From assembly GCF_009746125.1 (NCBI RefSeq), contig NZ_CP041352.1, positions 4,138,436 through 4,202,435 on the forward strand: 64,000 nt of DNA, read 5' to 3'. Numbering within the stretch: position 1 is the first letter of the stretch; the number at the start of each line of letters is the position of its first letter. A program made the position numbers and the translations under genes. Source of the stretch: Casimicrobium huifangae. Lineage in GTDB: Bacteria; Pseudomonadota; Gammaproteobacteria; Burkholderiales; Casimicrobiaceae. Under the pieces are notes generated by a model. The model searched no databases. It was not told the DNA's origin and was given only the letters and a program-made list of their open reading frames with translations. Of the stretch, positions 54,338 through 63,349 are shown piece by piece.

Positions 54338-54403
54338 GTAGGCTGGGTTGAAAACCCAGCGCTCATATCGAATCAGCCGACGCTGGGTCATGACCCAGCC
54401 TAC
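54338..54403. repeat. Inverted pair of GTAGGCTGGGTT…AACCCAGC hairpins
   Basis: GTAGGCTGGGTTGAAAACCC-AGCG at 54338-54361 and CGCTGGGTCATGACCCAGCC-TAC at 54381-54403. Each unit is a hairpin, and the two are inverted relative to each other. It is the GTAGG-type family, as at 32553, 35051 and 56780. Confidence 0.8.
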
Positions 54404-54407
54404 CGAC

Positions 54408-55292
54408 CTAGCGCTCGGTCCTGCGCAGCGACAGAGCAATGAGTCTGAGCGCACTGAAGGCAGCAGACATCGCCAGAGTAAATCGCCCATCACTATCGCA
54501 TCCGTGTTCAAAGTAGAAACGAAAGCCTGGTAGCAAGCGATCAAATGTCGTGTTAACTACAACACTACGATTGCTGACCTGTACACTCGTCTGAGCCTGT
54601 TTGATCACCGGCCGGAGTAATAGGGGCAGATCCCCGCTCGATGAAAAAGTGTATGGATCATCCCAGTGAACTTGCAAGGCGAAATCATCGCTGATGGCCA
54701 ACTCAACAACGAAGCAAGCCCGTCGCCCCTTTGTAGTTGACACCTGCAACTCGGGGAAATAGCTCGCCAACCGCTCTAAACGACGCAACATTGCTGCAGG
54801 AGTCAGCTTCGCGTCGCGATTACAACTACGGCACTCACAGATCAGGTCGACCTCCGCATCGCGCTGACGCCGAACATCAGCCAGATGACGCCGCCACGCG
54901 TTCGTGTCCTTCACCGGCTGTGCTAGGTAGATGGCGGCATTTGGATCTACTGTTTCACTAATCCGCGAGAAATCGCCGGTTGTGGACGCGCTTAATTGGC
55001 CGAATTCACGGACAAGGCGGTCTACATAGTCAGACCGTTGATCATCGGGAAGGTCGTTTCGCCCTGTGGGCCAGTGTGAACCACTGTTTGAGCGAAGGGC
55101 GAACCATTCGCGTTCGCGCAGGGAAGCAAACTCTATGTAGCACCGCTCCCACTCCTTGTTTCGAGGCCTCAGCGAATCAACATACGCAGCCGTCATTGTG
55201 TGCAGCTTGAAGCCGGCGTGGTCCAGCATCTTGCTTGCGACAGGCATTACTTCTGCAAGGGCGAACAAATTCTGCAAGTAGCTTGTAGTCAT
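54408..55292 (-). CDS. Hypothetical protein with a C-x-C-x-x-C motif
   Basis: A 294-residue protein that I do not recognise. It has a charged, mixed alpha/beta character with no signal peptide or membrane segment. The only noticeable motif is CECRSCNRD near residue 150, a possible metal site. Codon use includes rarer triplets (AAC/ACA/CTA clusters), and GC is lower than its neighbours, which fits a gene brought in by transfer. It stands alone between a repeat pair and mnmE. The function is unknown. Confidence 0.65.
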   Translation of the reverse strand: MTTSYLQNLFALAEVMPVASKMLDHAGFKLHTMTAAYVDSLRPRNKEWERCYIEFASLREREWFALRSNSGSHWPTGRNDLPDDQRSDYVDRLVREFGQLSASTTGDFSRISETVDPNAAIYLAQPVKDTNAWRRHLADVRRQRDAEVDLICECRSCNRDAKLTPAAMLRRLERLASYFPELQVSTTKGRRACFVVELAISDDFALQVHWDDPYTFSSSGDLPLLLRPVIKQAQTSVQVSNRSVVVNTTFDRLLPGFRFYFEHGCDSDGRFTLAMSAAFSALRLIALSLRRTER

Positions 55293-55434
55293 CTCGCTTG
55301 CGCAGCCTATTCACAGAAAGTCTTTAGTTGAAATCTGCCGTCGAACCTTCGGCAACTGGCCATCTGCATCATGCCATCACCGCTACGCTTGGTGCAACGA
55401 TGTCCGCAGCAAAGGCCGCAGACAACTTCCCCGC

Positions 55435-56754
55435 TCACTTGCCAATACAAAACCGACTAAAGATTTCACCAAGCAAGTCATCCGCTGTGAATTCGCCCGT
55501 GATGGCGCCCAGCGCTTCATGCGCAAGGCGAAGCTCTTCGGCGAACAGTTCCAGCGCAACGTGATCGAGGTGCTGGGCAGCAGCGTCAATATGGGTGAGT
55601 GCTTTGCGCAGCGCGTCGACATGCCGCTCGCGGGCCATGAAGTGGCCTTCCTCACGGTAGTTGAAGCCGACAGCGTCGGCGATGGCATCGGTCAGCAGAT
55701 CAAGCCCGGTGCCGGTTTTGGCGGAGACCCAGAGGCCTTGCTCGTCGCTGCGCGCGCCCTCACCCGCGAGGTCCACCTTGTTGTGCACGATCAGGCGCGG
55801 CAGCGTGGCGGGCAGCTCGGCGAGCAGCGTGGATGACACGGCTTGCGAGGCCTGCACCAGCACCAGCGCCAGGTCGGCGTCGCGGATCGCGGCGCGGGTG
55901 CGCTCAATGCCCATGGCCTCCACCGGGTCAGTGGTGTCGCGCAGCCCTGCGGTGTCGATCACTTCGGCTGGCAGGCCGTTGATGCTGATGCGCGAGCGCA
56001 CGGTGTCGCGCGTGGTGCCGGCGATGGGGGTGACGATGGCGATGTCGTCGCCGGCCAGTGCGTTGAGCAGGCTGGATTTGCCGACGTTGGGCTCGCCCGC
56101 GAGCACGATGCGGATGCCGTCATGCAGCAGTTGCCCGCGTGTAGCCTCGCTGATCACCTGCAGTAGTGCTTCGCGCGTGGCGGCGAGCTTGTCGCGTGCA
56201 CGCTCGGCTTCGATGAATTCGACGTCTTCTTCGGGGAAGTCGAGCGTGGCCTCGACGAACATGCGCAGGTGGATCAGCCGATCCTGCAGCGTGCGGATGC
56301 GGCTGGAGAATTCACCGGTGAGGGAGCGCACGGCGGCGCGGGCGGCGCTCTCAGTGGCGGCGTCGATCACGTCGGCCACGGCCTCGGCCTGCGCGAGATC
56401 GAGTTTTCCGTTCAGGTAGGCGCGTCTGGTGAACTCGCCCGGCCCGGCGTGCCGTGCGCCGAGCTCAACGCAGCGGCGCACCAGCGCCTGCAACACGATG
56501 GGCGAGCCGTGGGCGTGCAGTTCGAGTACGTCCTCACCGGTGAACGATGCGGGCGCAGCGAAGAAGAGCGCGATGCCATCGTCGATGACCTCGTCAGCTG
56601 CGTCGCGGAAGCGTGTGTGTTGTGCGAGGCGCGGCGTGAGTGACTTGCCGCAGATGACCGCCGCCATCGCGGTGAGCGACTTGCCTGACACCCGCACGAT
56701 GCCCACGCCACCGCGACCGGGCGGGGTGGCGATGGCGACGATGGTGTCTTGCAT
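55435..56754 (-). CDS. mnmE: tRNA modification GTPase MnmE (TrmE)
   Basis: A 439-residue GTPase that with MnmG makes the 5-(carboxy)aminomethyl group at wobble U34. The N-terminal tetrahydrofolate-binding domain is IVAIATPPGRGGVGIVRVSG. The GTPase domain has G1 GEPNVGKSS, G2 region TPIAGTTRDT, G3 DTAGLRDT and G4 NKVD. The C-terminus ends with the conserved Cys in FCIGK. It is the last gene of the rpmH-rnpA-yidD-yidC-mnmE order, separated from yidC by a 138-bp gap of repeats. Confidence 0.97.
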   Translation of the reverse strand: MQDTIVAIATPPGRGGVGIVRVSGKSLTAMAAVICGKSLTPRLAQHTRFRDAADEVIDDGIALFFAAPASFTGEDVLELHAHGSPIVLQALVRRCVELGARHAGPGEFTRRAYLNGKLDLAQAEAVADVIDAATESAARAAVRSLTGEFSSRIRTLQDRLIHLRMFVEATLDFPEEDVEFIEAERARDKLAATREALLQVISEATRGQLLHDGIRIVLAGEPNVGKSSLLNALAGDDIAIVTPIAGTTRDTVRSRISINGLPAEVIDTAGLRDTTDPVEAMGIERTRAAIRDADLALVLVQASQAVSSTLLAELPATLPRLIVHNKVDLAGEGARSDEQGLWVSAKTGTGLDLLTDAIADAVGFNYREEGHFMARERHVDALRKALTHIDAAAQHLDHVALELFAEELRLAHEALGAITGEFTADDLLGEIFSRFCIGK

Positions 56755-56779
56755 AAATGCCGCTTATGTCCTTATGCAC

Positions 56780-56873
56780 GTAGGGCGGGCATTGCCCGCC
56801 TTGTCCACTCTCATGCCGCAGTCAGGAAGACAGCGCTTCGCCCGTGGCGCAAGGCGGGCAGTGCCCGCCCTAC
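56780..56873. repeat. Inverted pair of GTAGGGCGGGC…GCCCGCC palindromes
   Basis: GTAGGGCGGGCATTGCCCGC-CTT at 56780-56802 and AAGGCGGGCAGTGCCCGCCC-TAC at 56851-56873 are inverted relative to each other. They fill the yidC-mnmE gap. Confidence 0.8.
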
Positions 56874-56892
56874 CCCCGAAGCGAGGATGTCG

Positions 56893-58602
56893 CTAGCGCT
56901 TGGCGGCCGCCGCAGCGGCGGCGTTGTCACGCTCCAGCATGCGGTTGATCTGCCACTGTTGCGCGATCTGCAGCAGGTTCGAGACTGTCCAGTAGAGCAC
57001 CAGACCGGCCGGGAAGAACACGAACATCACGGCAAAGGCAACCGGCATGTACTGCAATACTTTTTGCTGGATCGGGTCCATGCCCGGTGCCGGCGGTTGC
57101 AGCTTGGATTGCGCGAATGCGGTGATGGCGTAGAGTGCCGGCAGCACAAAGAAGGGATCCGGTCCGGAGAGATCCTTGATCCAGCCGATCCACGGTGCGT
57201 GACGCAATTCAACCGCCGCAATCAGCACCCAGTAGAGGGCAATGAATACCGGGATTTGGATCACGATCGGCAGGCAGCCGCCGAGCGGGTTGATCTTCTC
57301 TTTCTTGTAGAGCTCCATCATCGCCTGATTGAGCTTGACGCGATCATCGGCGTAGCGGGTCTGCAGCTCTTTCATCTTGGGGCCGACCAGCTTCATCTTG
57401 CCCATGCTGCGCCCCGCAGCGGCATTGAGCGGGTAGAACACGGCCTTGATCAGGATGGTGAGCAACACAATCGCCCAGCCCCAGTTGGCCACCATGCTGT
57501 GGAACCAGCGCAGCAGCCAGAACATCGGCGCGGCGATGAAGGTGAACATGCCGTAGTCGACCACCAGATCGAGCCCGGTGGCGGCAGCCTTCAGGCGGTC
57601 CTGCTCCTGCGGCCCCATGTAGATGGGCACGCTGATCTTTCCGGTGGCGCCTGCGGCGATGTCGCCGACTGGCGTTTTCAGGCCAGCGCGATAGAGATCA
57701 CCGTCTTCCTTGGTGGTGTAGTACTCGCGCTTGCTGCCAGCCTTGGGCAGCCAGGCGTTGACGAAATAGTGCTCGACCATGCCCACCCAGCCGTTGTCGG
57801 CGGCGGCGGTGTAAAGGCCTTTCTTGCCCTTTTCGATGTCCTTGAAGTCGATCTTTTTGTACTTGTCCTGCTCGGTATAAACCGCCGGCCCGTGGAAGAT
57901 GCCGACCATGCCGTTTTCGCTGCCGGTGATCTTGGTGTCGCGATGCAGGTGGAAGTAGGCCGTCGGGCTCAGCGCAGCGCTGCCGCCATTGGTGATGTCG
58001 TAGGTCACGTCCACCACGTAGCTGCCACGCTTGAAGGTGTAGACCAGATCGGCCTTGCCGCCGCTGGCAACCGGCGCCGACAGACGCACTTCGAGCGACT
58101 CGGCGCTGCCAAGATCAGTACTGCTGCTGACCTTGCTGTAAACCGTGGTGTGATTGGGCAGACCGGCGCCGATCAGCCCGGATTGCGCAACATGGGTGCG
58201 GTCCTTGTTCTTTTGCAGCACCAGATACGGTTTCGACTTGTCGGCCGCGTCGCGATGCTCTTTCAGCGCAACTTCCTCAATCACGCCGCCCAGCGTGTTG
58301 ATCTTCGCTTCAAACAGATCGGTCTTGACGGTGAACACTTCGCCTGCCGTCGCCGCCGGTGCGGCTGCGTTGGCAGCAGACGGTACAGCGCCGCTGGCGG
58401 CGGCTGCCGGCGCGGCGGTGGGCACTGACCCGTTGGTGCTGGTGGCTGCAGCCGGCGCGGCCGGCACATCGCTCTTGGCGTCGGCCGGTGCGGTGATCGG
58501 CGCTACCGGCTTCGGCGGTGCGTTCTCTTTCTGCCAGGCCTGGAACAGGAAGACGCCGGACATGGCGAAGATGACGAACAGGATCAGACGCTGGAAGTCC
58601 AT
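56893..58602 (-). CDS. yidC: Membrane protein insertase YidC
   Basis: A 569-residue inner-membrane insertase. The first helix (LILFVIFAMSGVFLFQAW) is followed by a Pro/Ala-rich linker and a large periplasmic beta-domain. The conserved C-terminal 5-helix core has GWAIVLLTILIKAVFYPLNAAAGRSMGKMKLVGPKMKELQTRY, then KEKINPLGGCLPIVIQIPVFIALYWVLIAAVELR. The tail is RMLERDNAAAAAAAKR. The start is 13 bp after the yidD stop, and rnpA, yidD and yidC form one operon. Confidence 0.97.
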   Translation of the reverse strand: MDFQRLILFVIFAMSGVFLFQAWQKENAPPKPVAPITAPADAKSDVPAAPAAATSTNGSVPTAAPAAAASGAVPSAANAAAPAATAGEVFTVKTDLFEAKINTLGGVIEEVALKEHRDAADKSKPYLVLQKNKDRTHVAQSGLIGAGLPNHTTVYSKVSSSTDLGSAESLEVRLSAPVASGGKADLVYTFKRGSYVVDVTYDITNGGSAALSPTAYFHLHRDTKITGSENGMVGIFHGPAVYTEQDKYKKIDFKDIEKGKKGLYTAAADNGWVGMVEHYFVNAWLPKAGSKREYYTTKEDGDLYRAGLKTPVGDIAAGATGKISVPIYMGPQEQDRLKAAATGLDLVVDYGMFTFIAAPMFWLLRWFHSMVANWGWAIVLLTILIKAVFYPLNAAAGRSMGKMKLVGPKMKELQTRYADDRVKLNQAMMELYKKEKINPLGGCLPIVIQIPVFIALYWVLIAAVELRHAPWIGWIKDLSGPDPFFVLPALYAITAFAQSKLQPPAPGMDPIQQKVLQYMPVAFAVMFVFFPAGLVLYWTVSNLLQIAQQWQINRMLERDNAAAAAAAKR

Positions 58603-58615
58603 CGTGGGCTTTCAG

Positions 58616-58927
58616 TTAGGGGTTGGAATTCGGTAAAGGGGAGGCATCGCCGACTACCGCAGTGGCAGTGGCAAATTTGCCATCGCGCGGCGGCACCGGG
58701 TCATACCCGCCTGCGTGCCACGGGTGGCACTTCGCGAGCCGGCGAGCGCCGAGGGCGCTGCCGCGAAGCACGCCGTATTCGGCAATCGCCTCGGCGGTGT
58801 ATTCGGAGCAACTGGGAAAGAAGCGGCAGCGCGGGCCCAGCATGGGGCGCACGCCGTACTGGTAGGCCTTGATCAGGCCGAGCGCAAGCACACGACCGGG
58901 GCTGCGGTTGCTGGCGTCCTCAGTCAC
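58616..58927 (-). CDS. yidD: Membrane protein insertion efficiency factor YidD
   Basis: A 103-residue peripheral membrane protein that helps YidC-dependent insertion. The family motif is nearly complete: [35 protein letters not shown]…[20 protein letters not shown] with its Cys residues. The C-terminal tail beyond residue 85 is unstructured. Its start overlaps the rnpA stop by four bases. Confidence 0.95.
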   Translation of the reverse strand: MTEDASNRSPGRVLALGLIKAYQYGVRPMLGPRCRFFPSCSEYTAEAIAEYGVLRGSALGARRLAKCHPWHAGGYDPVPPRDGKFATATAVVGDASPLPNSNP

Positions 58928-59379
58928 GGGCGCACCTCTGCAGGCGCGTTGCCAGCGGGCGCCTGGGTGCGGGCATGCTTACGGATGTCGTGATCAAGTG
59001 CCGCCGTCCACTCTGCAATGATTGCCTGTACATCTTTGGCCGAAACTGATGCACTCAAGCGGACAACGTATTGCGACGGCGGCAAACCGGACTGACGCTG
59101 GCGAAACTGCTCGCGGATGCGGCGCTTGACGGCATTGCGCAGCACGGCCGTGCGCGCGTTCTTCTTGCCGATCATCATGCCGAGACGCGGCCGCACGGGC
59201 GGCGGCGCTATGCTGGTCGCAGCGGCAATAGCTTCGCCACCGGGGCTTGCGCCGTCGGTTCGCCGGTAGACCCAGAGATAGCGCCCGCGCTGGGCGCGTG
59301 TTTTCAGCGCGCGAACGAAATCATCCGGCTCAAGAAGCCGGGCTGCACGCGGAAAGGCTGCTCCCGCGAGCGCGTCCAC
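58924..59379 (-). CDS. rnpA: Ribonuclease P protein component
   Basis: A 151-residue protein subunit of RNase P. The family core is [24 protein letters not shown]…[47 protein letters not shown], including the RNxxKR-type RNA-binding motif. The usual length is about 120, so there are extra residues at the N-terminus (a GTG at 59379 is proposed) and the C-terminus. The long open frame beyond 59379 runs antisense to other genes and is not credible. It lies 38 bp after rpmH. Confidence 0.92.
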   Translation of the reverse strand: MDALAGAAFPRAARLLEPDDFVRALKTRAQRGRYLWVYRRTDGASPGGEAIAAATSIAPPPVRPRLGMMIGKKNARTAVLRNAVKRRIREQFRQRQSGLPPSQYVVRLSASVSAKDVQAIIAEWTAALDHDIRKHARTQAPAGNAPAEVRP

Positions 59380-59417
59380 AACGGAACTTGCAATGAGGGC
59401 TTGCTGTGGCTGCGGTC

Positions 59418-59552
59418 TTAGGCCGACAGGACAGCGCGGCCCTTGGCGCGACGCGCGGAGATCACGCGGCGACCGCCCTTGGTGCTCATGCGGGCGCGGA
59501 AGCCGTGGTTGCGCTTGCGGCGGATAACGGAAGGCTGGAATGTACGTTTCAT
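59418..59552 (-). CDS. rpmH: 50S ribosomal protein L34
   Basis: A 44-residue ribosomal protein. The full family sequence [44 protein letters not shown] (shown in parts) is present. It lies in the rpmH-rnpA-yidD-yidC-mnmE order, where dnaA usually sits on the other side in most bacteria. It was missed by longer-ORF calling because of its size. Its promoter overlaps the eamA stop codon (59654-59681). Confidence 0.98.
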   Translation of the reverse strand: MKRTFQPSVIRRKRNHGFRARMSTKGGRRVISARRAKGRAVLSA

Positions 59553-59653
59553 AGTGGTATGGGCGATTTCTGTGACGGCTCACCGCTGCCGGCCGGAAAA
59601 CCGGGCCGAAACAGCACGTCGCCACTACGCATGAATTTGCGAAAAAGCCTTGA

Positions 59654-59681
59654 ATTATAGCTTTTGTGCGGCTTTTCCCAA
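59654..59681 (-). promoter_or_regulatory. Sigma-70 promoter of rpmH
   Basis: On the minus strand TTGGGA (59681-59676), a 16-bp spacer and a perfect TATAAT (59659-59654). The -10 hexamer contains the TAA stop of eamA. It would give an mRNA leader of about 95 nt before rpmH. Confidence 0.7.
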
Positions 59682-60572
59682 ATCTTCCCGGTTTGTCCCC
59701 GGCAAACGCAGGATACCCAGCGTTAGCGCGGTTCCCAGCAACACAACGGCGCCGCCCGCCAGCATTGGGCCGGTCACGCCCTCGCCCAGCAGTGCTGCGC
59801 CCCAGCCAATGGCGAACACCGGGATCAGGAAGGTGACCGTCGAAGCTTTCTGCCCACCAACTCGGGAAATGAGCCTGAAATAAAGGATCAGCGCGAAAGC
59901 AGTCGCCAGCACCGCGAGCAGGATAGCGGCGATCCACGCCTTGAGTGATGGCGAAGCGGCAGGCCAATAGATCACGGCCAGGGGTAGCAACATCAGTGCG
60001 CCAGTCGTCTGGCTGCCAGCGGCGACGCCCAACGGAGAGACGGCGGCCAGCTTGCGCTTGGTGTAATGGGTGGAAATTCCGTACGCCAGCGTGGCGATCA
60101 GGCCGGCAACGACGGCGAGGCCGGAGCCACCGGGTTTGAAATCCACCTTGCCCCAGGTCAGGATCACCATGCCGAGCACACCCAGTGCCAGCCCGCACCA
60201 TTGCGCGCGGCTCAGCCCGGACCGCAACCACAACACGCCGACCAGCGCCGTCCACAGCGGTGTGGAGGCGTTGATCAGCGCAGTAAACCCCGCCGTCAGT
60301 GACAGCGCGGCATAGGCAAACAGCGTAAACGGAATCAACGCATTGACAACACCAACGACCGTCAGCTCGCGCAGATGCGTGCGCACCGGACCCCACCCGG
60401 TTTCGCGACCGCGCGCAAGCAGCAGCGGCCACAGGCATAGGGCCGCGAGTCCCGAGCGCAAACCGATCAGCGCGAACGGCCCGAACTCCGGCACGGCCAC
60501 CCGCATGAACAGGAACGATGCACCCCAGATGGCCGAGAGCAGCAGAAAGTCGATGGCGTCGCTGCGACTCAC
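59655..60572 (-). CDS. DMT-superfamily permease (EamA)
   Basis: A 305-residue membrane transporter with ten predicted helices, organised as two EamA repeats (MSRSDAIDFLLLSAIWGASFLFMRVAVPEF and SGLAVVAGLIATLAYGISTHYTKRKL). Such permeases export metabolites or amino acids. It starts with GTG, whose GTGA overlaps the ogt stop, so it is cotranscribed with the alkylation-repair genes. The substrate is unknown; it may be chance that it is in this operon. Confidence 0.9.
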   Translation of the reverse strand: MSRSDAIDFLLLSAIWGASFLFMRVAVPEFGPFALIGLRSGLAALCLWPLLLARGRETGWGPVRTHLRELTVVGVVNALIPFTLFAYAALSLTAGFTALINASTPLWTALVGVLWLRSGLSRAQWCGLALGVLGMVILTWGKVDFKPGGSGLAVVAGLIATLAYGISTHYTKRKLAAVSPLGVAAGSQTTGALMLLPLAVIYWPAASPSLKAWIAAILLAVLATAFALILYFRLISRVGGQKASTVTFLIPVFAIGWGAALLGEGVTGPMLAGGAVVLLGTALTLGILRLPGTNREDLGKAAQKL

Positions 60573-61051
60573 AGAATGCCTTCCAGCTTGAGCAGCAGCT
60601 CCTTGTTGTGCAGTCCGCCCGCGTACCCAGTGAGCGTGCCATTCGCACCGATCACACGGTGGCAGGGCACGATGATGCCGATCGGGTTTTTGCCATTCGC
60701 CGCGCCGACCGCGCGCACGGCGGCGGGCTGGCCGATCATCGCAGCCTGCTGGCCATAGGTACGCGTTTCACCGAACGGTATTTTGGTCAGCGCTGTCCAC
60801 ACGCGCTTCTGGAAATCAGTGCCTTTCGGCGCCAGCGGCACCGTGAATGCACGCAGGGTGCCGGCGAAGTAGGCATCAAGTTCCTTCCGCGCCAGCGCGA
60901 ACACCGGCAGCGCGTCATCGCGTACCCAATCCTTGTGGGCCTCGGGCACGTATTTGCCCGCCGTCATGTGCAGGTCGGTCAGTGCTTTGCCGTCGGACAT
61001 CATGAGCAGTTCGCCAGTCGGCGAGTTGTGCAGCGAGTAGTAGGTCGTCAT
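60569..61051 (-). CDS. ogt: Methylated-DNA-[protein]-cysteine S-methyltransferase
   Basis: A 160-residue suicide repair protein that takes methyl groups from O6-methylguanine onto its active-site Cys. The motif PCHRV with nucleophile Cys130 and the preceding AANGKNPIGIIVP are typical. Its start and stop overlap the AlkA-fusion gene (ATGA) and the permease gene (GTGA), so all three are coupled. Confidence 0.94.
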   Translation of the reverse strand: MTTYYSLHNSPTGELLMMSDGKALTDLHMTAGKYVPEAHKDWVRDDALPVFALARKELDAYFAGTLRAFTVPLAPKGTDFQKRVWTALTKIPFGETRTYGQQAAMIGQPAAVRAVGAANGKNPIGIIVPCHRVIGANGTLTGYAGGLHNKELLLKLEGIL

Positions 61052-62571
61052 GATTGGGGTTCCTTTGATGTTTCAGCGGAAGGCTTTTCCAGCCGCCGCC
61101 AGGTGTGCAGCACCGCGTAGCTGCGCCACGGTCGCCATGCTTCGGCAATGGCGTCGGCCTCGCGCTGGCCCTTTGCGGTGTTGGGCAAATTCATGGCGTT
61201 GAGCAGCGCCACGTCCTGCGGCGGCCAGGCGTCCGGCCAGGCCAGCGCCCGCATTGCGATGTAGTGCGCTGTCCACGGGCCGATACCCTTGATCGCGCAC
61301 AGTGCCGCGATGGTTTGCGCCGGATCGGCGCCGCCGCCAAGCTGCAACTCACCATTGCTGACGGCGCGAGCAATTGCGATCATCGCTTCAGCACGAGCGC
61401 CGACGATGCCGAGACGACCGATGTCATCACGCGTGAGTTGCGCCACACGTGACGGCAGCGGGAACGCACGCGTCAACGAAGCAAACGGGCTGGTCACCGG
61501 TTCCCCAAAGGCATCAACGAAGCGCGTGGCCAGCGTGCGGGCCGCCTTCACCGTGACCTGCTGGCCGAGGATCGCACGCATCGCCAGCTCAAAACCGTCG
61601 AACGCGCCCGGTAGTCGCAGGCCATCCGCGCCATCGGCCAGCGCACCGAGCGCGACGGCGATCTCCGCCGGATCAGCCGCCACGTCGAACACCTGCTTGG
61701 TGCGCGACAGCACTTGCTGCGAGGACTTCGCCAGTACCGCCGAAAAGCGCAGCTGCAGCGCATTGCGGCGCGGCAGGTGCGTCACTTCCAGCCAGCCCGA
61801 AGTGACCGCATCGTCATCACTATCGGCATGCTGGCGATTGACGCGAATGACGCGCCGATAGGCGCCACCACCGTCCCCGTCAATCGACTCGACGCCAGGG
61901 ATCGCGCGCATCGCAAAAAAAGCCAGCAGCCGCGACCAGTCATACGGCGGGCGATACGGCAGCACAAAGGTGAGGGCGTCGCTATCTACCATGTCCTCGC
62001 TGCGGCCTTCCTTGCGCAGGCGCGTCGGGCTGAAGCCGTAGCGCTCGGCGAACAAAGTGTTCATGCGTCGCACGCTGGAGAAGCCGCTGGCGAAGGCCAC
62101 ATCAACCACCGGCAGTGCGGTATCGGTCAGCAGGCGCTTGGCCAGCAGCAGGCGATGCGTCTGCGCGTATTGCACGGGTGACACACCAAACTCGTCGGAA
62201 AAAATGCGGCGCAGATGACGGTCTGTTACGCCGATGCGGTGCGCGATCTGTCTGAGATCAATGTCGTTCGCTACACCATCCTCGATCAGGCGCGCTGCGG
62301 TCCTTGCCAGCTTCGCGCTCGCCTCGGTCGCTGCGAACCCCGGTGCCAGTTCGGGACGGCACTTCAGGCAGGGCCGGAAGCCTGCTGCCTCCGCTGCCGC
62401 AGCACTCGGATGAAACGTGCAATTCTTCTGCTGCGGCATGCGCACGCGGCAGATCGGCCGGCAATAAATGCGGGTCGACGAAACGCCAACAAAAAAGCGC
62501 CCGTCGAAACGCGCGTCATGCGCCTTCATCGCCTGATAGCAGGCCTGTGCGGTGAGATGTCCGAATTGCAT
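61048..62571 (-). CDS. Ada-like regulator fused to AlkA DNA-3-methyladenine glycosylase
   Basis: A 507-residue protein. N-terminal Ada Zn domain with cysteines at 37, 41, 68 and 71 (the first receives methyl groups from phosphotriesters). An AraC-type HTH pair (residues 85-190, RIGVTDRHLRRIFSDEFG). Then the AlkA glycosylase domain with helix-hairpin-helix AIKGIGPWTAHYIAMRALAWPDAWPPQDVAL including the catalytic Asp. It would sense methylation and remove 3-methyladenine, and activate its own operon. This is the adaptive-response fusion common in proteobacteria. It is the first gene of the operon with ogt and eamA. Confidence 0.94.
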   Translation of the reverse strand: MQFGHLTAQACYQAMKAHDARFDGRFFVGVSSTRIYCRPICRVRMPQQKNCTFHPSAAAAEAAGFRPCLKCRPELAPGFAATEASAKLARTAARLIEDGVANDIDLRQIAHRIGVTDRHLRRIFSDEFGVSPVQYAQTHRLLLAKRLLTDTALPVVDVAFASGFSSVRRMNTLFAERYGFSPTRLRKEGRSEDMVDSDALTFVLPYRPPYDWSRLLAFFAMRAIPGVESIDGDGGGAYRRVIRVNRQHADSDDDAVTSGWLEVTHLPRRNALQLRFSAVLAKSSQQVLSRTKQVFDVAADPAEIAVALGALADGADGLRLPGAFDGFELAMRAILGQQVTVKAARTLATRFVDAFGEPVTSPFASLTRAFPLPSRVAQLTRDDIGRLGIVGARAEAMIAIARAVSNGELQLGGGADPAQTIAALCAIKGIGPWTAHYIAMRALAWPDAWPPQDVALLNAMNLPNTAKGQREADAIAEAWRPWRSYAVLHTWRRLEKPSAETSKEPQS

Positions 62572-62706
62572 GGTGGCAGTTTAGCGCCGCGACCTTGCCA
62601 TCATTCGCCGTTTTCGGACATCAAGATCGTGCAGTCGTAGTGCACGATTCATGCCGTTTTTGCCTGACCCGTAGCGCGCGATTACTCGCCACCGCAGAAT
62701 CACAGA

Positions 62707-63327
62707 ATGAACATCGCCATCCTCACCTTCGACGGCTTCAACGAGCTGGATTCGCTGATAGCGCTCGGCATCCTCAACCGCGTCAAGCGCGCCGGCTGGA
62801 ACGTCCGCCTCGCCTGCCCGGCGCCGGAGGTCACCTCGATGAACGGCGTCACGGTACGTGCCCAGACGACGCTGGAAGACGCGGCGAACGCCGATGCAGT
62901 CATCATCGGCAGCGGCATGAAGACACGTGACGTCGCAGCCGATCCGGCGCTGATGGCGCGCATCCGCCTCGATCCAGCGCGGCAACTGATCGCCGCCCAA
63001 TGCTCCGGCACCCTGCTACTGGCCAAGCTCGGGTTGCTCGGCGCCGTGCCCGCGTGCACCGATCTCACCACCAAACCGTGGGTGATCGAAGCAGGCGTTG
63101 AGGTGCTAAACCAGCCGTTCTTCGCGCAAGGCAATGTCGCCACGGCGGGCGGCTGCCTTGCGTCGTCCTATCTCGCCGCGTGGATCATTGCCCGCAGCGA
63201 AGGTGTGGAAGCCGCGCGTGCGGCGATCCACTACGTCGCCCCGGTCGGCGAAAAGGACGACTACGTTGATCGCACGATGGCCAACATCGAACCCTACCTG
63301 TTTGCGGAGACCGCGCTGACGGCTTGA
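62707..63327 (+). CDS. DJ-1/PfpI family protein
   Basis: A 206-residue class-I glutamine-amidotransferase-like protein. The nucleophile elbow has Cys99 (IAAQCSGTLLLA), preceded by a typical IIGSG strand. It begins MNIAILTFDGFNELDSLIALGILNR. It is similar to AraC-linked DJ-1 proteins without the HTH part, so isomerase, glyoxalase or hydratase activity is possible. It is divergent from the Ada/AlkA gene. Confidence 0.88.
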   Translation: MNIAILTFDGFNELDSLIALGILNRVKRAGWNVRLACPAPEVTSMNGVTVRAQTTLEDAANADAVIIGSGMKTRDVAADPALMARIRLDPARQLIAAQCSGTLLLAKLGLLGAVPACTDLTTKPWVIEAGVEVLNQPFFAQGNVATAGGCLASSYLAAWIIARSEGVEAARAAIHYVAPVGEKDDYVDRTMANIEPYLFAETALTA

Positions 63328-63349
63328 TCCGCCGCCTCGCAGGTGACCG

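Noticed and set aside
56749-58428. A 559-residue frame antisense to yidC
   Set aside because: Shadow of yidC; no domain and no ribosome site.
59553-59653. The rpmH upstream gap considered as oriC
   Set aside because: No DnaA-box-like TTATCCACA words or AT-rich repeats are present.
58924-60648. A 574-residue frame containing rnpA
   Set aside because: Only the first 151 residues from a GTG at 59379 are RnpA; the rest runs over rpmH and antisense to it or in the wrong frame of eamA.
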